A stretch of 64,000 nucleotides of DNA from Psophocarpus tetragonolobus (GCA_037954015.1 CM075689.1:5786001-5850000), one strand, 5' to 3'; shown: positions 1 through 12,228, counted from the first letter of the stretch. Numbers and translations: made by a program. Notes: generated from the sequence alone by a model not told the origin.

Positions 1-1772
1 TTTACCATGAATCACATTAAGTGACATTTTTTTTTTTGACATTTACTCTGGTCCTTAGATTAATATATGTATATTTATAGTATTATCATAGACTCACCTT
101 ATCCAAACACTCCTTCCTTTCCTTTCATCCTTCACCATGAATGTCATTAGGGTTCCCCACCTCTCTCGTCTACTATCCACTACACCTATTAGTTTTGACT
201 TCTGAGTCTTTGACAGATTCCCACACCACCTTAAAGGAAAAAACAACCCCAAATTCCCGAGCAACAGTGAAATCATCATCACCCCAAAAATGTTGTCCCT
301 TCATCACAAAACACCAAACCTTGTTTTTTACTATAAAGTTGAAATTCAGAAGACTAAATAAAAATCAAAGTCAACAGCCTCCTAGCTAACCTCCATGTAA
401 AAAACCCGGTTACTATCCCACCTTTCAATTCAACCATTTGTAGCTTCAATTACCTTCTTAATAACCATCCTTCGTTACATCAAAACACAGTACACTACGC
501 TCACTAACAGGATGTATTTTATGGGAAAAAAATATAAAAATGAGGTGCTTAAAGGAAAAATCAGTCGAAAGTCAAATACGCCTAATAAAATAACTTATTT
601 AGCAAAATCACACGCACTCTGTCATATTTGCAAAATAAACCAAATATACCAAAGTAAATGGTGTATTTGGAAAATTCAAAGTAATTATTAATCTATTAGA
701 TTCCATTCTAAATGTTATTATTAAAAGGAGTGTTAGTATTACATTAAAAGTTATCAAAACATAATAATAAAAGTTATTATATTTACGGTTATATTTTTAT
801 CACTTTTAATATAATAATATTATAATAACACCCTTTTTAATAATAAGATCAAAATCCTCTAATTAATGTCTTAATTCCTATTTCAATTAATCAATAACTA
901 TTATGTTATTTAATGAATATTTGATAATTTTTTTAATATCTTATATACCTCATTAAATGAGATGAGACGTTTATTAATTGGTTGAAACATAAAATTTTCA
1001 TCCTTTAATAATAACATTTACTATTATATTTTAAATAAAATATAACATAACAAACTAACAATGACTATAAATTTTTTAAATATGTCATTTGCTTTAGCAT
1101 ATCATGCCTGACTCCCTATTTCAAGTAAGATTTTTTGAATACACGAACCACTTTGATATATTTGTTTCAAGCTACATGATTTCGCCAAATACATAATTTT
1201 GTTTGGCATATTTGACTTTTGACATGTAAAAAGTACTAAATTTTAGATAAATCAAGAAGTTTTTTTATTCAGCATTCTTACAACGATAATCCTTGTCTTG
1301 ATATTTGTGATTTTTTTTTCTTGCTGTTAATATCTTTCTACCTTGTTATTCTTCCTCTTAATCTGATAATACTTCTCGTTTATTATTTGAATTGTGATAT
1401 ATTGATAATAATAAACTCAACCTTTATGCATTGGATATTTTATTATTAGATGGCAGTCATATACTTGCAGTATATATAATACGTCAACGCATTATATTAA
1501 AGTTAAGATTTTAAAATACTTTTACTTCCAACACAAGACTTTGTTTCTGCATTTTGTGCATTAGAATTCGCAAATGTGCATTGAAATTTAGAAAAGTTTT
1601 TTTCTCCAACTTTTATTCCAACATAGCCTAAATTTATAAACCATAATACATCACACCTCATTTTATTCCTTGGATACATTAATACGAAGCGTGATTTTCT
1701 TTAGCTGCATGCATTAATATAACCCTGCACTCTTCTTTTCCTTCTCTTCTTTTCCTTTTAATCATTAATTCA
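1..1772. other. intergenic AT-rich spacer
   Basis: No gene is supported here. Positions 94-389 are less AT-rich than the rest and hold short overlapping open frames on both strands, but none resembles a known protein and no splice structure is evident. The stretch contains one small palindromic element (715-846, listed separately). The last 100 bp lie downstream of the minus-strand organ-specific gene and presumably contain its 3' untranslated region. Confidence 0.5.
715..846. repeat. short palindromic MITE-like element
   Basis: The left arm begins TTATTATTAAAAGGAGTGTTA at 715 and the right arm ends with its imperfect reverse complement, TAACACCC followed by a T run and AATAATAA, at 846. The whole unit is about 132 bp and nearly palindromic, with no coding capacity. 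This shape fits a miniature inverted-repeat transposable element. I could not define a target duplication outside the arms, so the superfamily is open. Confidence 0.45.
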
Positions 1773-2713
1773 TTATACTTGGTTGGTAACACTTGACCTA
1801 GGTTCAAAATCATTATATTTGGTGACACTTGGCCTCGGCTCAAAATCACCATCCTTGGTAAGACTTGGTCTTGGCTCAAAATCATCATACTTGGTAACAT
1901 TTGGTCTAGGCTCAAAATCATCATACTTGCTAACACTTGGTCTAGGCTCAAAATCACCATACTTGGTAACACTTGGCCTAGGCTCAAAATCATCATACTT
2001 AGTAGCACTTGGTCTAGGCTCAAAATCATCATACTTGGTAGCACTTGGTCTAGGCTCAAAATCACCATACTTGGTAACACTTAGCCTAGGCTCAAAATCA
2101 TCATACTTAGTAGCACTTGGTCTAGGCTCAAAATCATCATACTTGATAACACTTGAAAGAAGGCCTTGAAGTCCTTTTGGCATTTCCTGATTTTTCACGT
2201 TCGCTTTCCAATATTCTCCTAGATCTTTTCTTGATTCTATAGTGACAAGAATCTTCTCCACAAAAATTGTCCATAAAGAATTATAGAAAAAAAAATTAGG
2301 TTAATTACCTCAAACCAATTTTAAGATTTTATAAGCACTTTAAAAGGACTATTACGTTAAAATCATCAAGGCGTGAATAATAGATAATTAAGATTTGAGA
2401 TTTTGACCATAGAAATATAATGTTATAAAAATAAAGTTTGACAGTATATCTACAAATCTACTAGTCAAATTCCAAGTTTGAAATATATTTATCATTTGGA
2501 AGTAGGGAAGAAAATATTAAAAAGAAGCTTGGACTGCATGTTTAGCGTAATAAATAAGCTAGTATGTGGCTATGTGGAATGGACAATAACTAATTAATGT
2601 TAAGAATAAAACATTTATGGATGCTTGATAAAAAATGAATGTGAAACAAATGAAGGTGAACATACCATGAAAGCAAATAGAAGAAGAAACAGAGCACGAG
2701 CAGCTGGCCTCAT
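1773..2713 (-). CDS. organ-specific protein S2/P4-like (DUF2775), repeat-rich
   Basis: Two exons on the minus strand: 2713-2666 (16 codons, MRPAARALFLLLFAFM) and 2252-1773 (159 residues plus stop), giving about 175 residues. The intron (2665-2253) starts GTATG and ends AAG. I chose this acceptor because it aligns ILVTIES-RKDLGEYWK with AVNLSYA-RKDMGDYWK of the second copy at 19 kb; an acceptor 3 nt earlier would add one Lys. Residues 1 to about 22 look like a secretion signal. The RKDLGEYWK block and KYDDFEPRP repeats are hallmarks of the DUF2775 family (pea S2/P4, chickpea ST2), small secreted proteins of uncertain function. The C-terminal 120 residues are ten 12-residue repeats of the form KYDDFEPRPSAT, ending NQV. 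A TATA box lies about 80 bp upstream. The frame is intact, so the gene may be functional; splice sites are predicted only. Confidence 0.8.
1785..2144. repeat. 36-bp coding minisatellite, ten units
   Basis: Ten head-to-tail 36-bp units encode, on the minus strand, K-Y-(D/G/N)-D-F-E-P-R-(P/L/S)-(S/N)-(A/V/L)-(T/S). Unit length never varies and is divisible by three, so two other frames through the array are also open; these are by-products. Variation is concentrated at repeat positions 3, 9 and 11, and DFEPR is identical in every unit. Confidence 0.95.
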
Positions 2714-2790
2714 TCTGAAATCAATAATGTAAAGAACGTCTCTCTGTCTGTTTCTTTTGTATGGAACTATGGATGTAATAGCCCGCTGCC

Positions 2791-2798
2791 TATTTATA
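2791..2798 (-). promoter_or_regulatory. TATA box of the organ-specific gene
   Basis: The minus strand reads TATAAATA at 2798-2791, 78 bp upstream of the predicted start codon at 2713. This spacing would place transcription start near 2765 and give a 5' leader of about 50 nt, typical for a compact plant gene. Confidence 0.55.
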
Positions 2799-2824
2799 GC
2801 AGGATAGCCGACATAAGATGGCAT

Positions 2825-3479
2825 ATTTTAATTTATTTTGTGATATTAAGAAGATTTAATCTCTGATAGCACTTCAAAAGTTATGTGAATTTTGTAATTT
2901 GTCATGTGACTTTTGAAGTAGTTACATGAAATGAAATAAAATATAAATATGATTATGATTATATGATTCAAATTTAATCTTTTTTACTTTTATAGAAATT
3001 AACTTTTCCTCACTGTAGTAAGATGACATATTCATTTGTTTATTGTTCAGTAAAATGACATATTTATATGTTATTGTATCATGGTTGGAAAATTATTAAA
3101 AAGCAAATTCCATTTACATTTGAATTTTTGACAAAATACATAGAATTATTCTTGCATAAATCTTTTCTAATATTTTAAAATATATTCCTCCTTAACTATT
3201 TCACTGAAAAAAATATTGTAAGAATAAAAAGTGGAAGGTATATTTTAGGTGTAATTCAATAAAATTCAAAAGAATATTAATATACTTATTATTTAAACCG
3301 AGGTTAAGATTACACTTAGATTACAGAATAAATAAGGTTTAAATAAGTCTGTTGTTATAGACAAGTAGGAATATTTTAGTTTAAGATTTTTATAAACTAT
3401 TTTTTATTAAATTCATTGTAAAATTTTTTTAGTTAAAGTGTCATTGATGACTCAATGATTTTGATAGCCAAGAGATTTG
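2825..3479. other. intergenic spacer upstream of the organ-specific gene
   Basis: AT-rich sequence with no supported gene. It holds the distal promoter region of the minus-strand gene at 1773-2713. The right boundary is where recognisable LINE reverse-transcriptase sequence starts. Confidence 0.4.
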
Positions 3480-4565
3480 TAGATTTACCGACCTATTGAA
3501 CTGTAAAGTGTTAAACCTGCCATTCACATACCTGGGCATTCTCATTATTGCAAACCTAAGGAGGACCTGCACACGGATGTCAATTATATAGAAATTCTAA
3601 AGGAAACTTGTAGGATGGAAAAACAAAACTTTGTCCTTATGTGGAAGAGTTACCCTTATTAATTCAATTCTATCCCCTATGCATTTATTCTTCTTTCCCT
3701 TCTTCCTAGTTCCAGCAACAATAAATCAAAAACTAGTACGTATACAATCCAATCAATTTCTTATGGGGAGGTGGGGTTGAGGAAGGTAATAGGAAAATTC
3801 ATTGAGAAAGTTGGGATAAAGTGTGCTCATATAAACACAACAAGTGCTGGGTATAAATAATTTAGCCATATTTAATAGAGCATTATTGGGAAAGTGAAGA
3901 CGAGAGTTGTTTCATAGGAAATATGAGTTTTGGGATCAAATGCTCATATCTAAGTATGAGGGATGGGAAAGATTACAGTGGGGGAGGGGTGACAAAAGGA
4001 ATTCATTTATATTGTGGAGGGATTTAGGTAGAGCCTGTGAAAATGATCGTAGACAGGTGATTTCAATAATTGAGGGAGCAAACAGTGGGATTGGGGAATA
4101 GAACTAAACTGTGGTGTCATGACTCGTCGGGTGAAGGGACCCTACAAAGTAGATTTTTTAGATTATACATTAATTCTAAATAGTAAACGAAGTGCATTAC
4201 TAATATAGGAGAGTGGGTGGAGGAGGGTTAATGGGTTTGGAACCTTAAATGGAGGAGACAATGGTTTTAATGGGAGCTTGGCTTTGTTCAAAGGTTTCAG
4301 GTTACAATAGCTAATGTTATGCAAAATCCAAATCAGGAAGATGGTTGGTTATGGTCAGTGAACTCAAAGGGGGTGTATAACACCAGAACAACAAATGCAG
4401 CACTACAACAAGGAGCTTTAGGGAAGGGAATGTGAAGGGAGGAACTAAAGTTATTATGGTCATCCAAAGTCCTACTAAAATTCCTTATATTTACTTAGAG
4501 ACTTATGATCAACAAGATACCTACAAAAGACAATCTCAGAAAGAGGAATATGCTTACTACAGTTG
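3480..4565 (+). mobile_element. LINE (L1-type) ORF2 3' remnant
   Basis: Translated across frameshifts, this stretch follows the C-terminal part of a plant L1 ORF2. LNLPFTYLGI and NLRRT lie near 3510-3570, the GRVTLINSILSPM block near 3640-3680, then GINNLAIFNRALLGK near 3850-3895 with a stop where the family has Trp, and a longer open piece at 3907-4101 (SKYEGWERLQWGRGDKRNS). A zinc-binding-domain-like tail with KDNLRKRN lies near 4500-4560. Several stops and frameshifts make it plainly dead. The 5' part, the endonuclease and the RT core are absent. No poly(A) tail or target duplication could be assigned. Confidence 0.75.
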
Positions 4566-4899
4566 ACTTGTTATGACTTTAAAAATCATATAAATGAAAA
4601 ATTGTAATTGAACATCAATGTAAAACTTTCTTACACTATGCATACTAATTAAATTCTTTTTTTATCATAAAAAATATTATACTAATTGATAGTACCACAA
4701 TACTCTGCATTATTTGTATAAAAATATTTAGACAAACTTATTTATAATTTTTTTAGCACAACCCATGTACAAAATATTTATATACTTCCCTATTTCTCAT
4801 TTACTACTTCTACATATGGGACAAAAAAAATACATAAATAATAATTTTTTTTATTTATATTGGTAGGAAAAATACTTAAATAAAAAAAATAATACCTAA

Positions 4900-5960
4900 G
4901 TAAAAAAAACAACATTATTTTGTGATTCCTACCTCATGCTTACATTCACAATAAGTTTTTGGAACTGTTGAAAATTAAAAGTTGAAAATATGTAAACTAT
5001 TCTATCTTTTTGTATACATGGTTTGCACCTATACCTACATCCATGACAAATTTTTGAGACTAATAGAAAATTTGCAAATCCCCCCATATTTTTTTTTTCA
5101 CAGGATTCATACTTCATGCCTAAATCCATAACAAATTTTTAGGATTATTAGAAAACCTACAAATTCTCCCTCCACATCATAATTCATTCTCTCACTTAGA
5201 GTGACAATCTCCTCTTTAAGTAGCTGATTGTTCTCATCTTAGAATCATTATTGATAGACCTAATATTCTAATATTAAACAAGAAAATAAATTTTTATTAT
5301 ACAATAATATACTTAAAATTTGAACAAATCCTAAAGATACAACAATATATTTTTCTTAAACAATATTTATAGATTATAAATTCAAATAATTTGAATTGTT
5401 TTTCCAACAATCTCTTCCTTAATTAAAATTTTTAATTCCATCTTTAATCACCATGGATGTTCCATGTTTGTCACAGTTTACTCCGTCGAAATCTGATATA
5501 TGTTTTCTTTTGTACTCTTTATAATATCTTCACTAGAATATATGTCACATGACTTTAATCTACCTTTATGAGGTTTCTTGAATAATTTTCTTTTCTCTGG
5601 TCCTCAAGTGACAAAATCAATAAGCCACTTGTTGGGAAAAAACAACCTACAAAGTTATTTATTCATATTGATAAGTAAAACACTTAAACAATAAAAAGTA
5701 ACACCTAAGAAAAAAAAGATAACAACTTTATTTGTTCATGTGATTTGCATCTCATACCTACATGTGTGACAAGTTTTTCGAGGCTATTAGTAAACTTGTA
5801 AACTCTATCTTTTTATTCACATTGTTTTTTAAATTATTGGGAAAATTTGCAAACTCTTTCTATCTTTTTGTTCACATGATTCACACTTTATGCATACAAC
5901 ATCCATAACAAATTTTTAGGACTATTGGAAAAATTGGAAATTCTTCCTCCATATTAACAT
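4900..5960. repeat. degenerate repeats of about 80-100 bp
   Basis: A phrase of the form CACA-TGATTC-ACTTCATGC, followed by CCATAACAAATTTTTAGGA and then GAAAA-CTTGCAAACT, recurs with drift at about 4920, 5020, 5090, 5740, 5800 and 5870. Spacing is irregular and units are interrupted. It is either a decayed tandem array or decayed copies of one element. There is no coding potential. Confidence 0.4.
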
Positions 5961-6428
5961 GTTTTATTTTTATAACACTCAAATACCTAGTTCATCAAAA
6001 TAAAAAAAAATTGATTATTTTGGTTGATAACAATAAATATTTCATTTGTATATAATTAATGAGGTCTCCCTTCTAATGTTATTGATACAAAATATCTACC
6101 AAATTTGTATATGACTAGTCTTTAATAGGTTTTCTCTCAATCACGTTTTCTTTTTTCACAATAGTGAAATTCAAGACCTTATTTTAGAAGTCAATGTCCA
6201 TTCCTTTTTTTTTTCTTTATAACCATGATGGTGGTACACTGCTTTGGTAAATTTGTTATTGATTTGGAGTATCCACCAACTTTATTGATGAATTTTTACT
6301 AAATCCTTATTTTCATCCACATTTTTTTTAAATACAAAATTTGAACCCAAGATCTTGCTATAGAAAATTGAATCTAGTATCACTCAAACCAACAATTTGT
6401 TGGTAAACTTGTAAACTTTGATCTTTAA

Positions 6429-6432
<4 letters not shown>

Positions 6433-6477
<45 letters not shown>
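6433..6477. repeat. (ATA)n microsatellite
   Basis: An uninterrupted trinucleotide run of about 15 units. It gives the long poly-Tyr stretch in the antisense translation, which is not a gene. Confidence 0.95.
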
Positions 6478-7064
6478 GTTTTTTATAATGCGAGACAAAA
6501 TGTTTGTTACTAAAGTTGAGCAAATGAATTTGGATTTACATATCACCCACTTAACCTGTAACTCACACAGTATATAGACTCTCTTTAATTTAGTAATAAA
6601 ATGGAGATTTTTAAGCATAGTTCGTTTAACAATTCATGTGCCACTATGAGTTTTTTTTTTTTAGAAAAATATTATATTATATTTTTATATTGTGGAAGAA
6701 ATAAATATTAAAAAATTAAAGAAAAAAGCGATATTAGATACACTTTTAAAGGCTTTGGGAAGAAAAATATCTAATCTGAGAATGAAAAATAATACTCTAA
6801 CTATCTTTAAAAATGAAAATAATTTATAAATAAAAAAAAATATTTTAAATTCTATTTTTATTTAGGGAACAAAACATATCTATAATCTACAAACATTACT
6901 GAACAATTGCGATTACAAGGTAAAATTGCAAACTTCGCTTTGTTAGCCTAAACAAACGGACGGAGTATTCGATCCATCATTACGCACTACATAAGTGTTT
7001 TGCTACATATGGAAGTAAAGCCAAATCTCAGCTTCATGAATGGGATTTTTTTATAATGTTGAAG

Positions 7065-7625
7065 TTGGGGGTAAAGGGTAAACTATATTTTTTTCTTTGT
7101 ATTTTATGTTAAATTTTGATTTAGTTCTTACATTTTAAAGCTGGTATTTTGGTTTTTAAATTTTTAAATATATGTAAATTTTGTCCTTATTCTTTAGGAA
7201 TATAAGTACTTTATATAGTATGACATTTAAAAATATAATTTTTACAATTATAAACTATCACAAAGTATAAAGGTTTTCTAGCTATTTAAAATTATTAATT
7301 ACATGCTTGTATGAAATAATTACACGTACATGCTTTGTATCGCTTTGTAATTATTATAAATAATACGTGAAAAATTATAGTTATTTATGAATGTTAAATT
7401 CAAATATGTTTTGTAATAGTTTATAACTCTCGAAAATTGTATTTTTAAATAGTTATAATATGAAATTTATTAATAATAATGGTAAAGATTAGAAATTAAA
7501 TATACATTTTTTTTTTCAAAATTTGGTGATCAAAGTGATTAGTTTAAAAGTAAAAAAAAAAAAAAACAACTAAAACTAAACATGACTAAAATACATGAAG
7601 GAAAACATTTTTTGCAAATAAGTAA
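7065..7625. repeat. candidate inverted-repeat element
   Basis: The left end (about 7070-7155, with the phrase TTTTTCTTTGTATTTTATGT followed by GATTTAGTTC) is an imperfect reverse complement of the right end (about 7560-7615, AACTAAAACTAAACATGAC then ATACATGAAGGAAAA). This fits a MITE or non-autonomous DNA transposon of about 0.55 kb. Ends and target duplication are not resolved. Confidence 0.35.
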
Positions 7626-8592
7626 TGGAACTATAAAAATGATATATATATGTAAAATTTTGTCTAATCATGTCGGATTGCTTTAACACTTTTTTGTTAT
7701 TTTATTTTCAATTATATCATAGGATTTTCTTTTGATCCTGCTGATTGGGACATATTATATGTTTATATCATTATATTATGGGCAGCATGAATAGGATTTA
7801 CAATAAAAACAAAATAGTCAATTAAAATATACAATCATTCGGAGAAAAGGAAATCAACATCTATATTTGTATAGATAGCAAAACAAGATTTGGCATAGAT
7901 AACACGACAACATTTGGTGAAACGTACCAGATCCAAGTATATCTTTCCTGTGCAGAGCAGATGCATGCGCATACATATACAGGGGCAGATATAGTAAGGC
8001 AAAATTTATATAAGAGTTAAAGATGAATAAATCTCATTATTAAAATAAAAATTAAATAGTTCTGATTAATCACTCATTTTTTTTCTTTTTTATAATTTAT
8101 TGTCTATGTATCTTTTTTCTCTCTTATGTCTTAATAGCAGAAGTTTTTCGACTACTTTCTCAAAGGCTAAGATTTCCTCTGTCATTTTCTTAACAATTTA
8201 TTTTTTTAAATTTAATGATTAAGATTAGTTACTCACTATAATTTATAACCATTAAATTTTAAAAAAATAAATAATAAGTTAAAGACTAACTGTAACTACA
8301 AGTCATTTCTATTTTAAAATCTTAAGCTTCAATTGTGAATCAAAATCAAGAATGTGTACTTCTCAACCACTTTAAATAAGATATGAGCAACTAATTTTCA
8401 AATAAATAGCAAGCTTGTAATGACCATGTGATAAAGTGTCCATTTTATGAAAAAAATTATATCTTTACGAGACTTACCTACCAAGAAATTAAAGAAAATG
8501 CTTTGTATAACCTAATTTACAAAAATTCAAAAGTATTTGTTAAACAAGTTTGTTTAGAACATAGTTTTGAAATTGTGCAATTAACCTTGGTT

Positions 8593-9600
8593 TGTTGATG
8601 AATCTCACCTTAAGATAAACATGAAACAAGGAACAAGAGTGAATGATGTAATGCTAACAAACGTGTCCCAACATTGTTCCATGTGATTTGCAGGATAACA
8701 TGTCAAAGCTTGACCAACAAAGCCTAAGGATAAAAAGAAGTCACGTATCCAAACCTAAATTCGCTAAGCCACAAGGAGAATCAAACTTTAGAGGTCGCTT
8801 AGCGAACCAATTTTCACTAAGTGAAACCTTAAGGAATACCTAAAAAATTCAGCAATTCGCTCAGTGAATTTAATTTTACTCAACAAATTCCCCTGATTGA
8901 AGGCTATAAATAGGTGGCGAGAGAAAGGGAACAGACACCCCCCCATAACTTCTTATATTCTTCTCTTCTCTTCCTCTCCCATCTTTCTTACCTTGTAAAT
9001 AGTCCATGGTGGGATCTAGTTAAGAAAATTTGTTAGGGGTTGAGACACTGATCAATATTATGTAATTTACTTGTACTTTTATTTGAGTTTCATTTATCTA
9101 TTTTAAATCTTTCTTATAATTAATGCTCGTTATCTATCGAATCAACTTATAACGTGATTTATTTAATTTCTATTACCTGGAATTATAGAACCAAGAAGTT
9201 CATCATATGGTGATTACGCTTAGTAATAAGGTAGGATCTATATGTTTGATTTAATAATTGTTGCGTGTTAATCAAATTATTGGAATAATTCTTGCTAAGG
9301 AATTAGGAGAAACTCCAATAATTTAGTTCTCTGTTACTAAGAAATTACGATAGAGAAAGATAAATGAACTTATGTAAGAGTTAGTAATTATAAGTATTAT
9401 GAAGTAAATCAAAACCCTAATCTCTCTACACTATTATCCAAATTTATTAAAAATCACAAAAATATAGTTTATTTTCCAAATTAGTTATTTAATTTTATTT
9501 ATTTTAAATCTCACAAAATGTTTTTATAAAGAAATGATTGAAATTCTAAATGATTTTCTAATCCTCAAAAGATACGACCTAATGTTTATCAAATACTACA
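8593..9600 (+). mobile_element. solo-LTR-like block
   Basis: The block starts TGTTGATGAATC and ends AAATACTACA, the TG...CA form of a plant LTR, and is 1008 bp long. It carries a promoter-like CTATAAATAGG at about 8904, followed by a pyrimidine-rich leader (TTCTTCTCTTCTCTTCCTC). Phrases such as CGCTTAGCGAA are typical of legume LTR elements in my recollection. No gag-pol, primer-binding site or second LTR follows, so a solo LTR is the simplest reading. The immediate flanks (TGGTT and TATGA) do not form a target duplication, so the call is tentative. It lies within the block that is absent from the paralogous segment. Confidence 0.45.
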
Positions 9601-10140
9601 TATGAGTAATGCACTTCTCAGAAGTAGTGTAGAAAACACCCCATCACCATATGCTTGCATTTTACGTTTGCTTTTTAATGTTTCTTGCTCAAATGAGTAT
9701 TCCAACCATCTAGCATCCACATCATCCCCAAAGGTTGAGATGCTCATTCAAGCAAGCAATATTACAAAGTGGGAGGTAACCAATAACAACTGCTACATTC
9801 TTCATTATGGCTATTGTTTGCTATGTTCTCAAGCCTAATGTTTTTGTGTGTCATTTGTTACTCCTGCAAAATTAATTTCTAAGGATAACTTCCTACTTGT
9901 TTCGACTAAGGTACATCTAGATCTACAACATCCGGTACTTGCAAATTACAAGGCATAACTAGAAATGGTAATAATAATTTACATTAAATTTTTTAATACT
10001 GCTTACTACTCGCATCATTTTATTTAGAAAATTTGTTACTAATTAAGAAAAGATCCTATTCATTTTAGGTTCATCAATGTGTTTTGTGGAGTGCAAAGGG
10101 GAAAAAACATGGAATCCTTCACTTAAATCCAACGTGTAAT

Positions 10141-10154
10141 GACAACATTACATA
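10141..10154. repeat. 5' target-site duplication of the LINE
   Basis: GACAACATTACATA here is repeated exactly at 16300-16313, just after the LINE poly(A) tract. The paralogous unoccupied site at about 36530 reads ACGACAATATTACATAGT. Confidence 0.85.
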
Positions 10155-10299
10155 AGGGATACATTCACAGAGCTGTCGGAATGGAAGATGGTTGGAGAGA
10201 GGCCAGGAAAAGGAGGAAGCGAATGCATAGCGTTGGTGATGGAAGTAAGCAGAGAGGGTAGGGTGGTTAAAAGCGATACGACGAACACTGGTATGGGTG

Positions 10300-12228
10300 A
10301 AATAACCTCATTTTTTTCACTCAATTTCCTGATAATTATAAGGCGAGAGACATGCGGAAGATATTTAGGAGATATGGGGACGTTTAGGAGGTCTATATAG
10401 CAAGTAAAATGGATAGAAATAGGAAGATGTTTGGGTTTGTACGGTTTAGAGATGTGAAGGACGCTCATCTGTTAGTGGTTAAGTTGGATAACATATTTAT
10501 TGGAAAAGGGAAGATATGGGTTAATAGGCCTAGATATGAACAGAGGGTGGTTAAAAACACGAACATGAGTTCTAGGGAGCAGAAGAGGAACCTGAAACTA
10601 AACCAGATGCAGTCATATTATCAGAAAACAATGATAGGAGCTAAGGATGGAAGTATGAGACCGTCTTATGCAAAAGTCGTAGGGTCTTCTGCGACAAGGT
10701 ATAACGAAGATAACGGGATGATGAATCAAGTTAGCTTAAAAAATGATGGGGAAACAAGGGAATGAAAACAGAGCTGTTCTTGATGTTTAAAGCAGAAGCA
10801 GAGGACGTGAGGAGGTTGGAAAAAGCTTATGTTGGAGAAGTGTTTCATAAAGGAACCACTTTTAGAACGCAACAATTCCTAGCTGAGCAAGGGGGTTTAT
10901 GACGTTAAAGCGACCCCAATGGGAGGGAATAAAGTGTTGCTGGAAGAGGGGAAATCACTAACCTTGCATGAGGCGATAGAAGGCATCTATGAATGGATAC
11001 ATAAATGGTTCTAATTAATAAATAGTTAGGAACCCGGAAGCATAGATACGGAGACAAGGGTGTGGGTGAGTTGTTATGGTATCCCGTTGCATGCATGGGG
11101 GGAAAAATTCTTTCAGAGTCTGATGGCACGCTTTGGTGAAGTGGTGCAAGTCGGAGAGGGGATAGCCAGAAAGGAGAGGTATGACGTTGCACGAATGCTA
11201 ATTTCCCGGAAGGCATTCAAGCCAGTACAGGCGGTTGTAAAAGTAAAGATAGATGAACGGTTCTTTCATATTAAGGTGATGGAGGATGGAGATGAATGGC
11301 ACAAGGAGCTGAACCAAGAGCAATATCTGTGGTCTGGATCGGAGATGAGCTTGTGGCAAGGAGATGGGGAGTTTGATGAATCTTTTGAGGCAGAACAACG
11401 ACTGACTGTGCTGAAGGAGGAGTTATTTGGTGGGCAGTGGAAACCGGCTCCGGCGGAGATAATCGGAAGGCAAAACGGGGTAGTCTATGAAGTAGAGTCA
11501 ACGAATAATAGGCTAGGTGCCGACGACGTAGACGCAGGCTCACAGACAGGGTTTCAGAAATCTGAAAATGGATATGGAAATGGTTTTACAAGAGAAAGAA
11601 TGGAAGGGAATGCAGTGCGTGGTCAGAAAAACAATGCAGTGATACAAGAAGAAAGACACGAGTATAGGAAAGATGTTGTAAAAAGTGGACTGCAGCTTCC
11701 TGTGCATGCTGACATTGAGGCCTTCAACACGCAATAACAGCTTCTGCACGCAACATCCAGCCACCCACATGCAAAGGAGAAGTCTGAAACTGGATCAATT
11801 GGAGTGCTGGGGCGCGAAAGTGATAAGGCTGCACGTGTAGGCCCAAGTAGCAGCTACATGCAAAAGCAAATGGAAAATGAAATGGGCCTTTCACAAAGCT
11901 ATAGCAACGGAAATATGAATAACTTACGAAACCCATGCAAGGACGTTTCAATGTGTAGGTGCGTCAAAAGCCATGGTCAGGAACGGTGCCAATCAGTAAC
12001 ATTTATAGGTTCAATAATAAACGAAATAAGGCGGGTGGGGAGAAAGGAGAGTTGTAACGGTGGTGAGGAGGAGGTGAAATTGGCAACACAATTTCATAAC
12101 AATAATAGTGCATATACAAAGACGGGTTCAAGTTCCACAAAGCTGTATAATTGTAAGCAATGGGAGTATGTGGGTGGAGAAGAAATGTCCTGGGGAGGGA
12201 AGGGGAATCGAAGGACGGTCAACATTTA
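10300..12228 (+). pseudogene. LINE ORF1 (RNA-binding) pseudogene
   Basis: ORF1 of the 10.2-16.3 kb LINE, broken into several frames. The RRM is visible at about 10340-10560: ARDMRKIFRRYGD in one frame, then KMFGFVRFRDVKDAHLLV and GKIWVNRPRYEQR in another, with FGFVRF the RNP1-like core. The longest open piece (11060-11737) begins WVSCYGIPLHAWGEKFFQSL and resembles the DUF4283-type domain common in plant L1 ORF1 proteins. The next piece (11804-12228) is polar and low in recognisable motifs; I see no convincing CCHC knuckle. In active elements this protein coats the transcript. Confidence 0.75.

Larger units (their letters stand above)
4566..8592. other. gene-free repeat-rich spacer
   Basis: No coding sequence is supported. 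The region contains degenerate repeats at 4.9-5.96 kb, a trinucleotide microsatellite at 6433-6477, and a candidate inverted-repeat element at about 7065-7625. Near 8192-8279 there is a short A/T palindrome centred on TTACTCACTATAA. The segment from about 8318 to 8440 belongs to the duplicated block described separately. Confidence 0.4.

Noticed and set aside
1785..2144. CRISPR-like appearance of regularly spaced repeats
   Set aside because: There are no spacers; units are contiguous 36-bp coding repeats in a plant gene.
1679..2169. Long open frames of 128 and 133 codons overlapping the organ-specific gene in other frames
   Set aside because: They arise because the 36-bp repeat keeps every frame periodic. 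Their translations are monotonous and lack any signal; the DUF2775 frame has the conserved family blocks.
6358..6618. 86-codon frame with a poly-Tyr run
   Set aside because: It is the antisense translation of an (ATA)n microsatellite.
9602..9838. Shared protein with the frame at 36224-36514
   Set aside because: The similarity follows from the segmental duplication. The frames differ in start, length and end, and no known domain is seen.
11198..11770. Minus-strand frames of 66-90 codons within the LINE
   Set aside because: These are shadows of the GC-richer LINE coding strand; the plus strand gives recognisable ORF1 sequence.
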